The notes under the pieces are model-generated. The model had not been told where the DNA came from. It did no database searches and was given only the letters and a program-made list of their open reading frames with translations. Below are positions 20,401 through 30,001 of a stretch of 64,000 nucleotides of DNA, piece after piece. A program made the position numbers and the translations under genes. Location: NCBI GenBank assembly GCA_019925095.2, contig CM034412.1, positions 5,143,501 to 5,207,500 on the forward strand, written 5' to 3'. Each line of letters opens with the position of its first letter. Positions within the stretch are counted from its first letter, which is position 1. Source of the stretch: Dendrolimus kikuchii. Lineage: Eukaryota > Arthropoda > Insecta > Lepidoptera > Lasiocampidae.

Positions 20401-22055
20401 TCGATAGACCTAACTTACCTGAATGCGTGCCGAGCTCACAGTCAATTCCCGATGTTCATACAGATATCGATCCAATTCCATCTACCAGTTCATGCCCTGA
20501 CTTACCTGTTGACGACTACCCCACTTTCCTGAAAGCTATGGCAGATAAAAACAATTCCTTTAATACAAATATCGAAGAACATAACGAGAGTCTAATGAAG
20601 TCTTCCACAAAAATTACACTGGTCCCTACATCTATGGACTTAGATGAATCTAATCCCTATATCCAAGAGATTCTAAGTGATCCCGAAACGCTCTCCAACG
20701 TTTATAACGCCGAAAAAGAACTTTTCTCTTTCCGAAGGATTGAATACAATAATAAAATCTATTACTTACTTTTCATGAAAGTACATCATTTCGACGAATC
20801 ATCGTATCCTGAAATCTTCCAAACGCTGAAAACAATTCGAAACGAATTGATAGTCTTTGAAGATATAAATGAAATAAGTATATCCGACCTGAAAAATCCG
20901 TTTGAAAAGCACTCCTTTGTGAAAATCTATAATATATTAACATACCTTTTCCATGACACACGTATTAAAATCAAAATATATCATAATAATATTATATATC
21001 CAGCCCCTACGGAAATTAAGAAGATCCTTGTCGATAACCACGATATTCCTATAGCAGGCCATTTGGGGTCTGTCAGAATGTATAATAGAATAAAACAAAC
21101 ATACTACTGGAAAGGGATGCGTAGTGATATAGAATCATATGTGAAACAATGTAAATCTTGCCAAGAGAACAAAGCCCTTAGGAAAATAAATCGCGCTCCA
21201 ATGCAAATTACCAGTACTTCAACAGAACCCTCTCAAAGAATATCCCTCGATATTGTAGGTCCACTCCCTGAAGCTGGACCTGCAAAACTAAAATATATAT
21301 TGACAATCCAAGATGATCTCACCAAATTCTCTTCCGCATACCCAATCCGCAGTACTACTGCCGAAGAAACAAGCGAATGCTTGCTCCATTATATATCAAT
21401 CTTTGGTATCCCCAAAATGATCCTTACAGACCAGGGCCCCAACTTTACGTCAGACCTTTTTAAGAAAACATGCGAATTCTTAAAAATCAAGAACCTTTGG
21501 TCCTCTCCATACCATCCACAAACCCAAGGCGCTCTCGAGAGGAGTCACTCAACCCTGAAGGAATATTTAAAATCCTATATTAACGAGGAACAAACAAATT
21601 GGCCTCGTTATGTATATACAGCCATGCTTGCTTATAATACCTCTGTCCATTCCACAACCCATTTTACTCCTTACGAGTTGATGTTTGGAAATAAACCATT
21701 CATTCCAAATTCCATCTATAACGAGTCTCCAGGAGCGACATACCCCGACTACGTCCGTATGCTCCAAAATAGATTAAAATATTCCCGTGAAAAAGCTCTA
21801 GATTTTATAAGAAAATCCAAAGAATCATCCAAAACATATTACGACACACATACTCGCTCAGTCAAATATAAAATCGGCGATTATGTGTACCTGAAAAACC
21901 ACCTTAGATTACGTAAGGCATTATCGCCTATTTGGAAAGGACCTTACAAGGTGATTAAAATAAACGGTAATAATACTCTTACCTTGCTTATTAACCGGCG
22001 TCATGTTACTCACCATTATGACCAGGTGAAACCAGCTGAAGTTGGAAACCTGTGA
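17430..22055 (+). CDS. pol: Pol polyprotein (protease, RT, RNase H, integrase), read by -1 frameshift
   Basis: The frame is open from 17430 and entered at 17451. Five 54-bp repeats come first. Numbering from 17430: protease active site LVDSGSA with Asp209; reverse transcriptase with YLDD at 619-622 and FSTLDLTSGFHQ upstream; RNase H with CDAS at ~767 and LTDHKPLQW. An unusual acidic, Pro-rich linker of about 280 residues with repeated LPE motifs follows. Then the integrase zinc finger H-x-H...CKSC, and the DDE core Asp1274, Asp1334, Glu1370 (35 residues between the last two), then a basic C-terminal end. A first internal ATG at 18327 would miss the protease, so frameshifting is the likely route. 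No stops or deletions are seen. Confidence 0.92.
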   Translation, partial: CFASPFKRISVSPRCRTRRVQEADTISNPCQRPYLDTFRSNRQGNQPQTDGPNLILESNRQGKQPQTDGPYSAIKSNRQGNQPQTDGPYLILESNRQGKQPQTDGPYSSTKSNRQGNQPRTDGPIPEVSSFPQSASETKETKLKSYNIKPNLRKDHSPVAVNKNPRVIPSHNITDNKVYEINLDTSKKLLPHVLLDSAASDIPLSLLVDSGSAICLIKESSIHKNQKLTKEPIKLKGIDPGDEPTLTEGHFQLKLKLNKSKSASFKFHVIKNINLPYDGIIGTDFLTAFGCKIDYTHDTLKIENMEIKLLFSDPFYVIPPRSEAVIECSIRNTNLKEGIIIDQHVSKDILISNCIVKIKDNNRVNLTIANISESSISINPNLNLKVEPLHPIAFCTNANPRETTHRTDEVINSLRIDHLNQEESNALIEVCSQYSDIFHLANDLLSHTSALAHEIKTSSDVPIHTKSYRFPECHKKEVETQIDKMLNQGIIEPSSSPWSSPIWIVPKKADSQGQRKWRIVIDYRKLNDITIGEIYPIPQISEILDQLGNSKYFSTLDLTSGFHQILISPEDAPKTAFSVPQGHYQFNRMPFGLKNAPSTFQKLMNTCLSGLQGTRCFVYLDDIVIYSADLNSHINNLKAVFNRLRSFNLKLQPEKCEFLRKEVAYLGHIIGEDGVKPNPDKIKAVTNYPIPQSPKDIKSFLGLVSYYRRFIPDFAKLAKPLTSLLKKDVLFIWQNEQQLAFESLKNKLVTAPILAYPDFTQPFILTCDASNHAISAILSQGAVGQDRPIAYASRTLNKAESNYTVTEKECLAIIFGTKIFRPYLYGHRFKILTDHKPLQWLFSCKDPGSRLVRWRLKLEEFEYEIQYKKGKINSNADALSRFPVNPIQPGNPDSNLAVDGDLMDLLISPPSFNPDEIITTSPHTLDQNDDLMSLSDIIENYRGEPGNEVVDLPEQVLEPLLLPNDQLDANRIDLPEHTSELPISPNTASNVDRPNLPECVPSSQSIPDVHTDIDPIPSTSSCPDLPVDDYPTFLKAMADKNNSFNTNIEEHNESLMKSSTKITLVPTSMDLDESNPYIQEILSDPETLSNVYNAEKELFSFRRIEYNNKIYYLLFMKVHHFDESSYPEIFQTLKTIRNELIVFEDINEISISDLKNPFEKHSFVKIYNILTYLFHDTRIKIKIYHNNIIYPAPTEIKKILVDNHDIPIAGHLGSVRMYNRIKQTYYWKGMRSDIESYVKQCKSCQENKALRKINRAPMQITSTSTEPSQRISLDIVGPLPEAGPAKLKYILTIQDDLTKFSSAYPIRSTTAEETSECLLHYISIFGIPKMILTDQGPNFTSDLFKKTCEFLKIKNLWSSPYHPQTQGALERSHSTLKEYLKSYINEEQTNWPRYVYTAMLAYNTSVHSTTHFTPYELMFGNKPFIPNSIYNESPGATYPDYVRMLQNRLKYSREKALDFIRKSKESSKTYYDTHTRSVKYKIGDYVYLKNHLRLRKALSPIWKGPYKVIKINGNNTLTLLINRRHVTHHYDQVKPAEVGNL
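17445..17504 (+). promoter_or_regulatory. -1 ribosomal frameshift signal with H-type pseudoknot
   Basis: The slippery site T_TTA_AAC (17445-17451) is in the gag frame. After a 7-base spacer, stem 1 is CGTCTCG (17459-17465) with CGAGACG (17479-17485). The loop segment GGTGTCG (17470-17476) pairs with CGACACC (17498-17504) as stem 2. Loop 1 is 4 bases and loop 2 is 12 bases. Slippage by -1 gives TTT AAA CGA and enters the pol frame just before the gag stop. Every part matches known viral frameshift signals. Confidence 0.85.
17547..17816 (+). repeat. Five 54-bp tandem repeats in the gag-pol linker
   Basis: Units start TCCAA(C/T)CGACAGGGTAA at 17547, 17601, 17655, 17709 and 17763, exactly 54 bp apart. 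They encode five 18-residue repeats around SNRQGNQPQTDGP in the pol frame, upstream of the protease. Because 54 is a multiple of three, copy number can vary without breaking the frame. Confidence 0.9.
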
Positions 22056-22252
22056 AGAAAACCTACTAATTATTAAAATAAAAACAGAAACTCTTAGAAA
22101 TAGAAAATCTAGACCAGAAAAATAATATATATAACTTACACAGATATAGATATAGGTTAGTAATAGAATTATATTATATTATAATAGTTAGGTTAGATAT
22201 TACAAAATAGAATACTTACGTTAGTTAGACTTACATTAATTATTATTTGCAG

Positions 22253-24095
22253 CGCAACTCGGGTCCAATCCGATCAAGACTACATCCAATCAATTACTTC
22301 AAGTCCAGGCCTCTACTATGATTACTTAGGAAAACTTAAAATTAAAAATGTTCAGTTAAATATCCTAATACCGGTAGATATTTCACACTTTACCTCCCAT
22401 ATACAGAACATTGAAAATGCTTTTGAGATCACAGGAAAATTGTGTAGTCAAACCAGAATCATGGAAGTCGACACAGAATGCCGTAATATGTTACAACCTC
22501 TAAAAGCACGTTATCAAGATATGAATAAAGAATTTTCCTCCATCTCACACTTAATAGATAACCGCATAAAACGCAGTGCCTGGATAGGAGGGATAGGTAC
22601 AATTCTGAAACAAGTTTTCGGCACCTTAGACGAAAACGATGCTCTCAAATACGATGAAGCGATAACAGCATTACAAAATAACGAAAAACAGTTGATTTCG
22701 CTCATGAAGGAAAATATACTGGTTACCACATCTGTAATAGAACGTTATAATGAAACTTTACAAAAAATAAAAGATAATGAAATTTATCTCAGTAACGCTA
22801 TTAACAACCTCTCTGTCAGTGTTAAAAACATCACCGAATTAACAAATGGATTACAAATATTAGTAAAAGTTAATGAAATCCTAACCACCTTAGAAGCATC
22901 GATACTTACGTTATCATTTCAATTAGAAGACATTACCAACGCAATATTATTTAGTAGTCAGAATATCCTGCATCCTGCCATTATAACCCCAAACCAATTA
23001 TACAGAGAGCTTGCTAATAACCATCGTCATTTGCCCGGTGACCTCGAGTTGCCCGTAGTTTTAGATTTAAGTAATATGCACCTTATTCTAAGTATTTCAA
23101 AACTAGTATGTTATTATTTAAATAATAAAATCATGTTTGTTGTGCAAGTACCGTTAGTAAGCACCAAGGAATACATGCTATTCCACAACATCGCTCTGCC
23201 TACTCCGCATAACCCTGAACAACCGAACTCATTTAGTTTGATACTTCCAACTAATAAATATATAGCAATGACCAAAGACAAGGCACAGTATTGTATCTTT
23301 AATGACCTCGGAAACTGCAAGAATGTAAGTCCGGGTAACTTCATTTGTAATGTAGAAACGGTCTATTCCACGGACGCTAAACAGTGCTGTGAGAGTGAAT
23401 TACTAGCAAAGGTAATTAGTGAAAAACCACCGCAGTGTGAAACGAAAACAGTGTTCGGGAAAATAGATATTTGGAAATCAATCTCTAACAATAAATGGAT
23501 TTATATACAATCAGAATCGACCAAACTTTCGATTGATTGTTCCAATTCCAAATTGTACGAAACTGTAATAATTGGAACAGGTATCATTAATATCCCCGAA
23601 AATTGTGTTGGTTATTGTAAAAGTACAACACTTATACCCAATTCTAATATCTTAAATATAACTTCACCTGTCAATAGCTTTCCAGAATTTAACCTTATTG
23701 ATGATACTTGTTGCGACCATGTAAAACTAAATGAAATAGATAATGTGTCTCCTGTCAAGTTACATGATGTAGATTTGGACGATTTTAATAAGAAAAGCAA
23801 AATGCTTTTGGAAAACATGTTAAGTGATCTAAATTCCATAAAAGAAAACCCGCACATTGTAAGATATGGGACACACTATTCTATCCTAACGATTTTACTT
23901 TTCATTTGTATGCTTTGTTATTTTAGTTATGTCTTATATTATAAAATTTGTAAACCTAGAGGCAACCGACCACAACCATCCAGATTTAAATTAAAATTAC
24001 TTTCTCCGCAGAATTCGGATTCAAAAGATTCTTCCGATAAAGATTCTGATATAGAAATAGTCACCCCTAAGGCTCCGACTAGAGTAAAAGTTTAA
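22253..24095 (+). CDS. env: Envelope glycoprotein, main exon
   Basis: The frame is open from 22197 and the first internal ATG is only at 22440, past the conserved N-terminal part, so translation probably starts in the leader exon at 16250. Joined, the product would be about 630 residues. A furin-type site Arg-Ile-Lys-Arg is at 22563-22574, followed by a Gly/Ile-rich segment like the fusion region of insect errantivirus and baculovirus F-type proteins. Cys pairs and several N-x-S/T sites follow. A single hydrophobic anchor lies at ~23878-23943, with a ~45-residue charged tail. The frame is intact. Role by family: membrane fusion and cell entry. Confidence 0.88.
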
Positions 24096-24132
24096 TCACA
24101 GAGACTTTGAAACATCCCCAAAGTCTCTTCTT

Positions 24133-24143
24133 AAAGGGGGAGG
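24133..24143 (+). other. Polypurine tract
   Basis: AAAGGGGGAGG lies directly before TGTTATACCC, the start of the 3' LTR. Plus-strand DNA synthesis would begin here. Confidence 0.8.
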
Positions 24144-24329
24144 TGTTATACCCATGTACTGCAAGGGTTAATGCTTACCTGCAAGACTGCCGAGATACCT
24201 CAGCAGCCTTACTTATCATATACCCTGTTCTCAATGCGTTTAGCTCAGTCTGTCGTTAATTTCTATTGTGAGCGGTTGCTTCTCTAAAAATAATTACTTA
24301 TAGTGTTTAATTAAAATATTCCTTTTTTA
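24144..24329 (+). repeat. 3' LTR, right end truncated
   Basis: Starts TGTTATACCC and is identical to the 5' LTR from 24147 to 24329. It then breaks into flanking DNA after CCTTTTTTA, without the ~29 bp that precede the primer site at the 5' end. Confidence 0.85.
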
Positions 24330-24840
24330 TTGATAGATTTTTAATACTGACGGTGGTGCAGTTAATAAATAATGATGAATGACAAATAAACACAGTACAT
24401 ATAAGTACATAAACAATATAAATACAGATACATACGTATCATTAATAAGTCATTTGACTCGTGATACAAATGACGTCACAATTTGCAACGCTCCTACACA
24501 TTGTAGGCTTCGGCGTTTTGTAAGTTGATAAAAAATATCTCAATTGACTGTCAACTACCCTATTCTATGTCAACTTTAATAATCATAGCATACTGTTTAG
24601 TACCTATATGAAGAATATATATATTCTCCTTAAGTTTAAATTAAAATTATTTTTTCTTTATATGTACACAGTAATTATAAGAATTAAAATTTACACCTAT
24701 ATAATTTTGAGATTCTTTCATACAAATGTTAAATGCAATCGACATAATGTCAAAGTGAGTTTGGTAAAGATTTGACAATTCTTTAATCATTTCTAACACA
24801 ATATATTGTTACAACTTAGCCGCCCGACAAAGACAAATTC
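24330..24840. other. Intergenic, nothing recognised
   Basis: AT-rich sequence without a supported gene or repeat. Confidence 0.4.
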
Positions 24841-25332
24841 CACGTAGCACATTTTATTACCTGTCGGCATTTGAACTAATTTTTAATACTTTTATGATCG
24901 TCTTCTTTTGTTTACTTATTTATTGGCATACGCGCCATTGTCCTATTGTACTCGCTCATTAGCATCATTAGCCAGGTGTTACAAGCTAATTCAAGGAAAC
25001 TGTGGCGGTGTTGCCGGGCGAACATACATTTGCATTTGCATTTGTGGAGCATAAAAGAACGGCCTGATGGATAGAGGAAGGCAGTCGAGAACCACGATCA
25101 AAGCGAGACGTGTGTACTACACTACAATCGGGAATCTAATAGTGACGGACTTTGCGCGTTTTAATGAATTACGACCTTTCTGCATTACGTTTGGACTTGT
25201 TGTGTTCGGTTATATTTGTACCTGTGTTATACGTGTTTGTATAGTTCTAATAAACTCTATAATAATCGGCAACGATTACTATAGAGTTCGGCATCCAACG
25301 GCATTTTAATTCGAGTCCTGCAACTCGTAACA
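24841..25332 (+). repeat. Dispersed repeat; second copy inverted at 52827-53160
   Basis: CACATTTTATTACCTGTCGG, TTTATTGGCATACG, AGCGAGACGTGTGTACTAC and GACGGACTTTGCGCGTTTT all recur in the same order on the minus strand at 52827-53160. CATAAAAGAAC, an AATAAA-like signal and a hairpin (CTCTATA...TATAGAG, ~25254-25286) give it an LTR-like look, but I found no target duplication. The 80-residue frame at 25067-25309 is not conserved in the other copy. Confidence 0.55.
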
Positions 25333-25972
25333 ATATTACTATGTATTATGTTAGTCTATTTATGGTATCTTTTGAATTCCGCAAACAAACATTTTACAAA
25401 AAATACATTGAAATAAAGTAAACAAAACAATAATCTTACATAATATGAATATATACAACGTCTTTAGCCTAGCAATGTAACATTAATATAACATTTTCTA
25501 TCCTAAAGACCAGTAACTGATAGAATGAAACAGAAGATTACACAGGCAAAGCCGGTTTAAAGTCCTAGCATTATACTACATATTTTTATATATAATATAA
25601 ATTGTATCTTAAATATTATACACAATTACAATGTTATGATTTTAACCACTGGCAACACCGTAAATTTATTTAAGGGTAACATTAAAATACAATTTGACCA
25701 CCTTAATTTTAGTATACTAATACAAAGTGTTTTAAAACAGTCCATAGATTATCACGGTTGGAAACACTGAATTTAATAATTCAAAAAACTGAACAATTTC
25801 TCCACTTTTAATTCTTCCGCTGGCAACACTATGTCACAACACATAGAATTGAATTCAAACGAGTGAAGTTATTATGTGACAGCGTGTACTCAAAATAAAT
25901 ATCAATAAGGTTAGTTCAAAATGCCTTGTAGCCAGAACCGTAAAACATTAGAACAAACATCCGAGTGTAGTA

Positions 25973-26345
25973 GACATTTTAGTGATTATGATCAATTTAA
26001 ATATATTTGCAACACTATTACAGTGGCAAGAAATAACTTCCATACTCACAAAAATCTTGAGTCTTAAGATTAATTTTTGTTTCACTCTGAACAACGAGAA
26101 TTAAATGCTTTTACACGAAATTACTGTAAATTATTTCTTTGTATTCGGTGAACATAGTACACATTGTAGTGATTATGATCGATTTAAATATATTTGCAAC
26201 ACTATTACAGTGGCAAGAAATACTTCCACACTCACAAAAATCTTGAGTGTTAAGATTAATTTATGTTTCACTTTGAACAACGAGAATTAAAAGCCTTTAC
26301 ACGTAATGACTGTAAATTAATTATTTGTATGTGAACAATAAAAAG
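25973..26345 (+). repeat. Two-unit ~187-bp tandem duplication
   Basis: AGTGATTATGAT(C)...GAACAACGAGAATTAAA occurs at 25981 and again at 26168 with few differences. Non-coding. Confidence 0.85.
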
Positions 26346-27600
26346 TTTTTTATTTATCTATTGTATTATGTTTCCCCCAAATTGAAATTAAAATTATGTA
26401 TTAGTAATAAATAAATTAGAAATAGACATTTTTTTTAAATATTACATTTTATTTAGGGTGTGGTGGTTTAGTAGCTGATGCTTACGCATCTCATTTAAAG
26501 GATTGATCAATAGTTTAAATTGCATATTGTCCTTGAAACTGTGAATTCGCATAATATGGTTAATTTTTTGTATCTATAAATGTTAATAGCACAAATATTT
26601 ATATAAGTTCCTATTTAATATTACACTTGCAGTACAAAATCATTTTTTTATTGGCATATCCATGCACATATATCAGATGGCACTAAAATACCTACTCATT
26701 CCAGAAATTTTCACCACTAGCAACACTATCAATATTTTCCATTGGAAACACTGCATTATGATTGTTCAAGATTTCCAAGGTTTTATAGTCAAAACTATGC
26801 CACACTCCCAAACTGTATTTTCCAAAGATTCCCCAGAATCTATATTTTCTACTGAAAACACTGTCATAGCCGGAACGGTGAAACACTAGAAAAATTGTCT
26901 TGAGCTTTTTCTCCAGTCTTTAATGAACCAGATTGTCAGAGGTTACAGTATGAATGTAGCTGTTGTAGACGAATCGAAGTATGCCCAGTTAAAAAAAATA
27001 ATATCTTTAGCGACTAGAGTAGTTGGTGACAGTACACTGTTCTAAAACGTCAACTATTTACGTAGTACAAAGTAATTTACTAAATATAACCTCAAAGAAT
27101 TGTTATGTGAAAACGTGAATAGTGATTTTATTTCGTGAATTTTGAATAATACGCTTAGTGATTTTGTAATATTTAATTTTATAAAACTAAAACACTATAA
27201 TAGTACTCTAATAACTTTTGGCGCTTTCTTTAAAATTCACCCTGATGCCAAAGTGGCGCCACCCTAATTTAATGCATTTCGATTTACACTTCTTCATATA
27301 CAGAGATGGCTCTCCCCTACCCTCCACACTACCGCTATAATAAATGATGAATGAATGAATTAATGAATAACTTTATTGCACATACATTAAAGTACAATGG
27401 GCGGTCTTGTCGCCAAAGGCGATCTCCTTCAGATTACTTTATACAATTATTATCGACACCGACTACATTATTTACTGACTACATGACTATTAAATGGAAG
27501 TTTACAGTATTTATTTATTTGTATTCGTCATAATTATATTATTAAAGTTATCATTATTACAATAGTCATTTATTTATTACTATTACAACGGTTTACTATG
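26346..27600. other. Intergenic with recurring GCAACACT-type motifs
   Basis: No gene. Short motifs of the form (G/T)(G/A)(C/A)AACACT recur from 25650 to 27985, see findings. Confidence 0.4.
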
Positions 27601-27889
27601 ATAACAGCCCATAAACGTCCAACTGCTGGGCTCGGGCCTCCCACTATAGGGGTACGGAGAGTATAACCACCACACTTGTCCAAGGCGGCTTGGCAGGTTT
27701 GACACATGGGTTATCTCGATGTGCAGGTTTCATCACGATGTTTTCCTTCACTGTTGCATGTGGAAATTGTAACAATATGCATATTAGGTCAGTAAAACTG
27801 CCTAAGCGGTACAAGCGTTCTAGACAGGATTCAAACCCGCGCCATTTGAGTTCGGGATGCGTGCGCTAGCCATTACGCTACCACGACTT
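27601..27889 (-). mobile_element. tRNA-derived SINE
   Basis: Read on the minus strand it starts AAGTCGTGGTAGCGTAATGG, with a tRNA-like A box (TAGCGTAATGG) and a B box (GGGTTTGAATCC), and ends with CCCAGCAGTTGGACG, TTATGGGCTG. Similar copies are at 62239-62500 and, partial, 37993-38128. It looks like the widespread lepidopteran SINE with the CCCAGCAGTGGGACG motif; I believe this is the Metulj type, from memory. Confidence 0.8.
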
Positions 27890-28075
27890 ACTGCTCCGCT
27901 ATCATTGTAATAAAATGGTATGAGATTAGTCCAAATGACTTTATAGCCAGAATTATAAAACACTCAAAAAAAATCCCCTAGCAACACTGTGCTACAGTAG
28001 TACCCAAATTATAATTTCTATCAACAGTTTTAGTTTGCGTAGTTAAGGCAGATCGGTTTTCAATATGTAAATTAT

Positions 28076-28382
28076 CCGTGTAGGAGCAGAGAAAGAATAT
28101 AATTTCCCGCGGCCGGGCGGCCTGTCGTAAGAAGCAACAAAACAACCCACAGCCAGGTGGTAGGGTATTTGCCCGTCTGGATGGCTACCACCCCTGGTTT
28201 ACGGTATGCCGCCATAACAACCTTGAGTTGTGTTCCGGCATTAGTGACCAGGTTCCAGTCTCCCTTATGAGAGCAGCAGCGCATTTGTGGCATGTTTGAT
28301 GTTGCAAATGTCCATAGGCGATGGTAACCGCTTTCCGTCAAGCGGGCCGTCTGCCTGTCTGCTGAACTCATGCAAAAAAAAA
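28076..28382 (+). mobile_element. SINE-B copy
   Basis: Near-full copy from CCGTGTAGGAGCAGAG to the A-run after GAACTCATGC. Any open frame inside it is a chance product of the repeat. Confidence 0.75.
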
Positions 28383-29256
28383 ATTGCTTCGAGATGTTTT
28401 ATTTACAGGAATTCTAAGCTTGAAATTTGGTATTAAGAATTATGTTTATATATTATAATTTATTATTTTAATATCGTTTAAAATTATTAGTTTAATATTC
28501 AGTATCTGCCTATAAAAAGTATTAGTTTATTCATTTATGTGCTGACCGTACAGTACTACAAATGCAAAAAACGTCTCGAAGCTAATTTATCTGTAATCTA
28601 TATTGAACTTTATTCGCAAGCGCAAAAAGCAGATTGTTGCTTGCTATTCATTCTTAGCTCTGTCCCGTTTACGTGATTCGTACACAGTGGTTGTCTATTA
28701 AAATTGGTCTATTGCCCATATACATCGGGAGGAATTATTAATTGTGTAACCTGTACATATGTTTAAAAGTAGTCCAATAGTGTTATATATTTGCCATCTG
28801 ACGAATTTAAAAAAAAATCACAATTTATAACGTTTCAATGCAATACGACCAAGTGATTTTGTAACATGCTTATTCTCTTTGCATCTAAAGTGATCTCAAC
28901 AACTCAACAAAATAGAAATATAATTAAGTCCTAGGATACATGTGTTCTGCGTAATACAAAGAGTATTATCAAACTATAAGAGATTTCGATCAACATCACA
29001 CAACTTGGCTTTGTGCTATAAAATGTCCAGTTCAATCTAGCATTCATTGCTCGAAAGACACACACTTCTTTTGTGAGGAAGAAGGTAGTAGTAGCCAGTC
29101 ATTGCTAACACTTTGAAATAAAAATGTATCATAAACTAATTGATTTTAAACATGGAATTTCATATAAAAACAGCATAAATTAAGTTTCACACCTATATAA
29201 TGATTTAAATAAAAAATTATGAATTTAAGTAAACACTTTTGAATTTCCATGAATAA
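28383..29256. other. Intergenic, nothing recognised
   Basis: AT-rich; no supported gene. The missing last tetraspanin exon could lie here or further left, but I could not identify it. Confidence 0.35.
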
Positions 29257-29799
29257 TCTATAATATTATTATATAAAATTCTAAACATGACGTGTCTGTA
29301 CATTGAAGCTATTTAAAAAAAAAACAACGGGAATACACTATATAAACGATAGAGAACACAATGAATTTTTTTTAGATTTCTTGTCTGTTTGTTCGGGACT
29401 CACATAAAAACTACTGGGCCAATTTCGATGATTGACAGCAAATTCTTAGGCGTATAATCTGCGCTACTTTTTATCCTGGGAATCCGGCGGGAAATTTTCT
29501 GGGAATGACTTAATATGAACAGATTGAAAAAAAAATTGGAATTCCAAAACGATTTTATCACCGATCGATAGTAAATTTTATGTAATACAATATGTGATAC
29601 TTCTTATCCCGAGAATCCCGCGGGAATTTTCCGAGGAGCGAATTGAAGATGTTCGGGCGCATAATAATTCGGTTTTTCCGATACAGTTTTCACTAAAACG
29701 ATAGCTTAACCTTATTTTTGAATGCTGTGATAATTTGTGTCCCGAGAATCCCATGCAAATTTCAAGTCAAGTGTACACGAAGTCGCGGACATATCCTAG
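29257..29799 (+). mobile_element. Helitron family 1 copy
   Basis: Starts TCTATAATATT after an A and ends CGCGGACATATCCTAG before a T, the insertion pattern of Helitrons. No coding frame. It lies next to the last found tetraspanin exon. Confidence 0.75.
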
Positions 29800-30001
29800 T
29801 TTTAAATACAAATGCAAAATTCTAAATTTGTATGCACATTTCTAAATTTAACTTTTGAATTTCAGTCAACACTTTTAGATCAGAAGACTCAAATTGTTAT
29901 GCAAACTTAAATGTCTATGAAGACATAAACATCAAACACTTTGAATTTTGAATGAACACTTTTAAACTTGAATAATAATTTGAATTTCAATATTAATATA
30001 C

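Larger units (their letters stand above)
15606..24329 (+). mobile_element. Errantivirus-type (Ty3/gypsy with env) LTR retroelement, nearly intact
   Basis: An 8.7-kb element with LTR, primer site, gag, pol and env in the order usual for errantiviruses. All three frames are free of stops and retain their key motifs. The two LTR arms are identical over 183 bp, which points to a recent insertion. Both outer LTR ends look abnormal: the left arm lacks the first three bases (TGT) found after the polypurine tract, and the right arm stops ~29 bp short of the end defined by the primer site. No 4-bp target duplication is evident; TTGA occurs near both junctions but is offset by two bases on the left. 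The element lies in gene-free sequence. Confidence 0.92.

Noticed and set aside
18327..22055. ATG at 18327 as the true start of pol
   Set aside because: The open frame continues upstream through the protease to the frameshift site; starting here would lose the protease.
25067..25309. 80-codon open frame as a gene
   Set aside because: Lies in a dispersed repeat and is not conserved in the second copy at 52827-53160.
27770..27889. Possible tRNA gene (A and B boxes on minus strand)
   Set aside because: No acceptor stem pairing or anticodon arm; followed by a SINE body and repeated elsewhere.
28072..28371. Open frames in SINE-B copies (also 5428, 8806, 48841) as proteins
   Set aside because: The same frames recur only because the repeat recurs; stops differ between copies.
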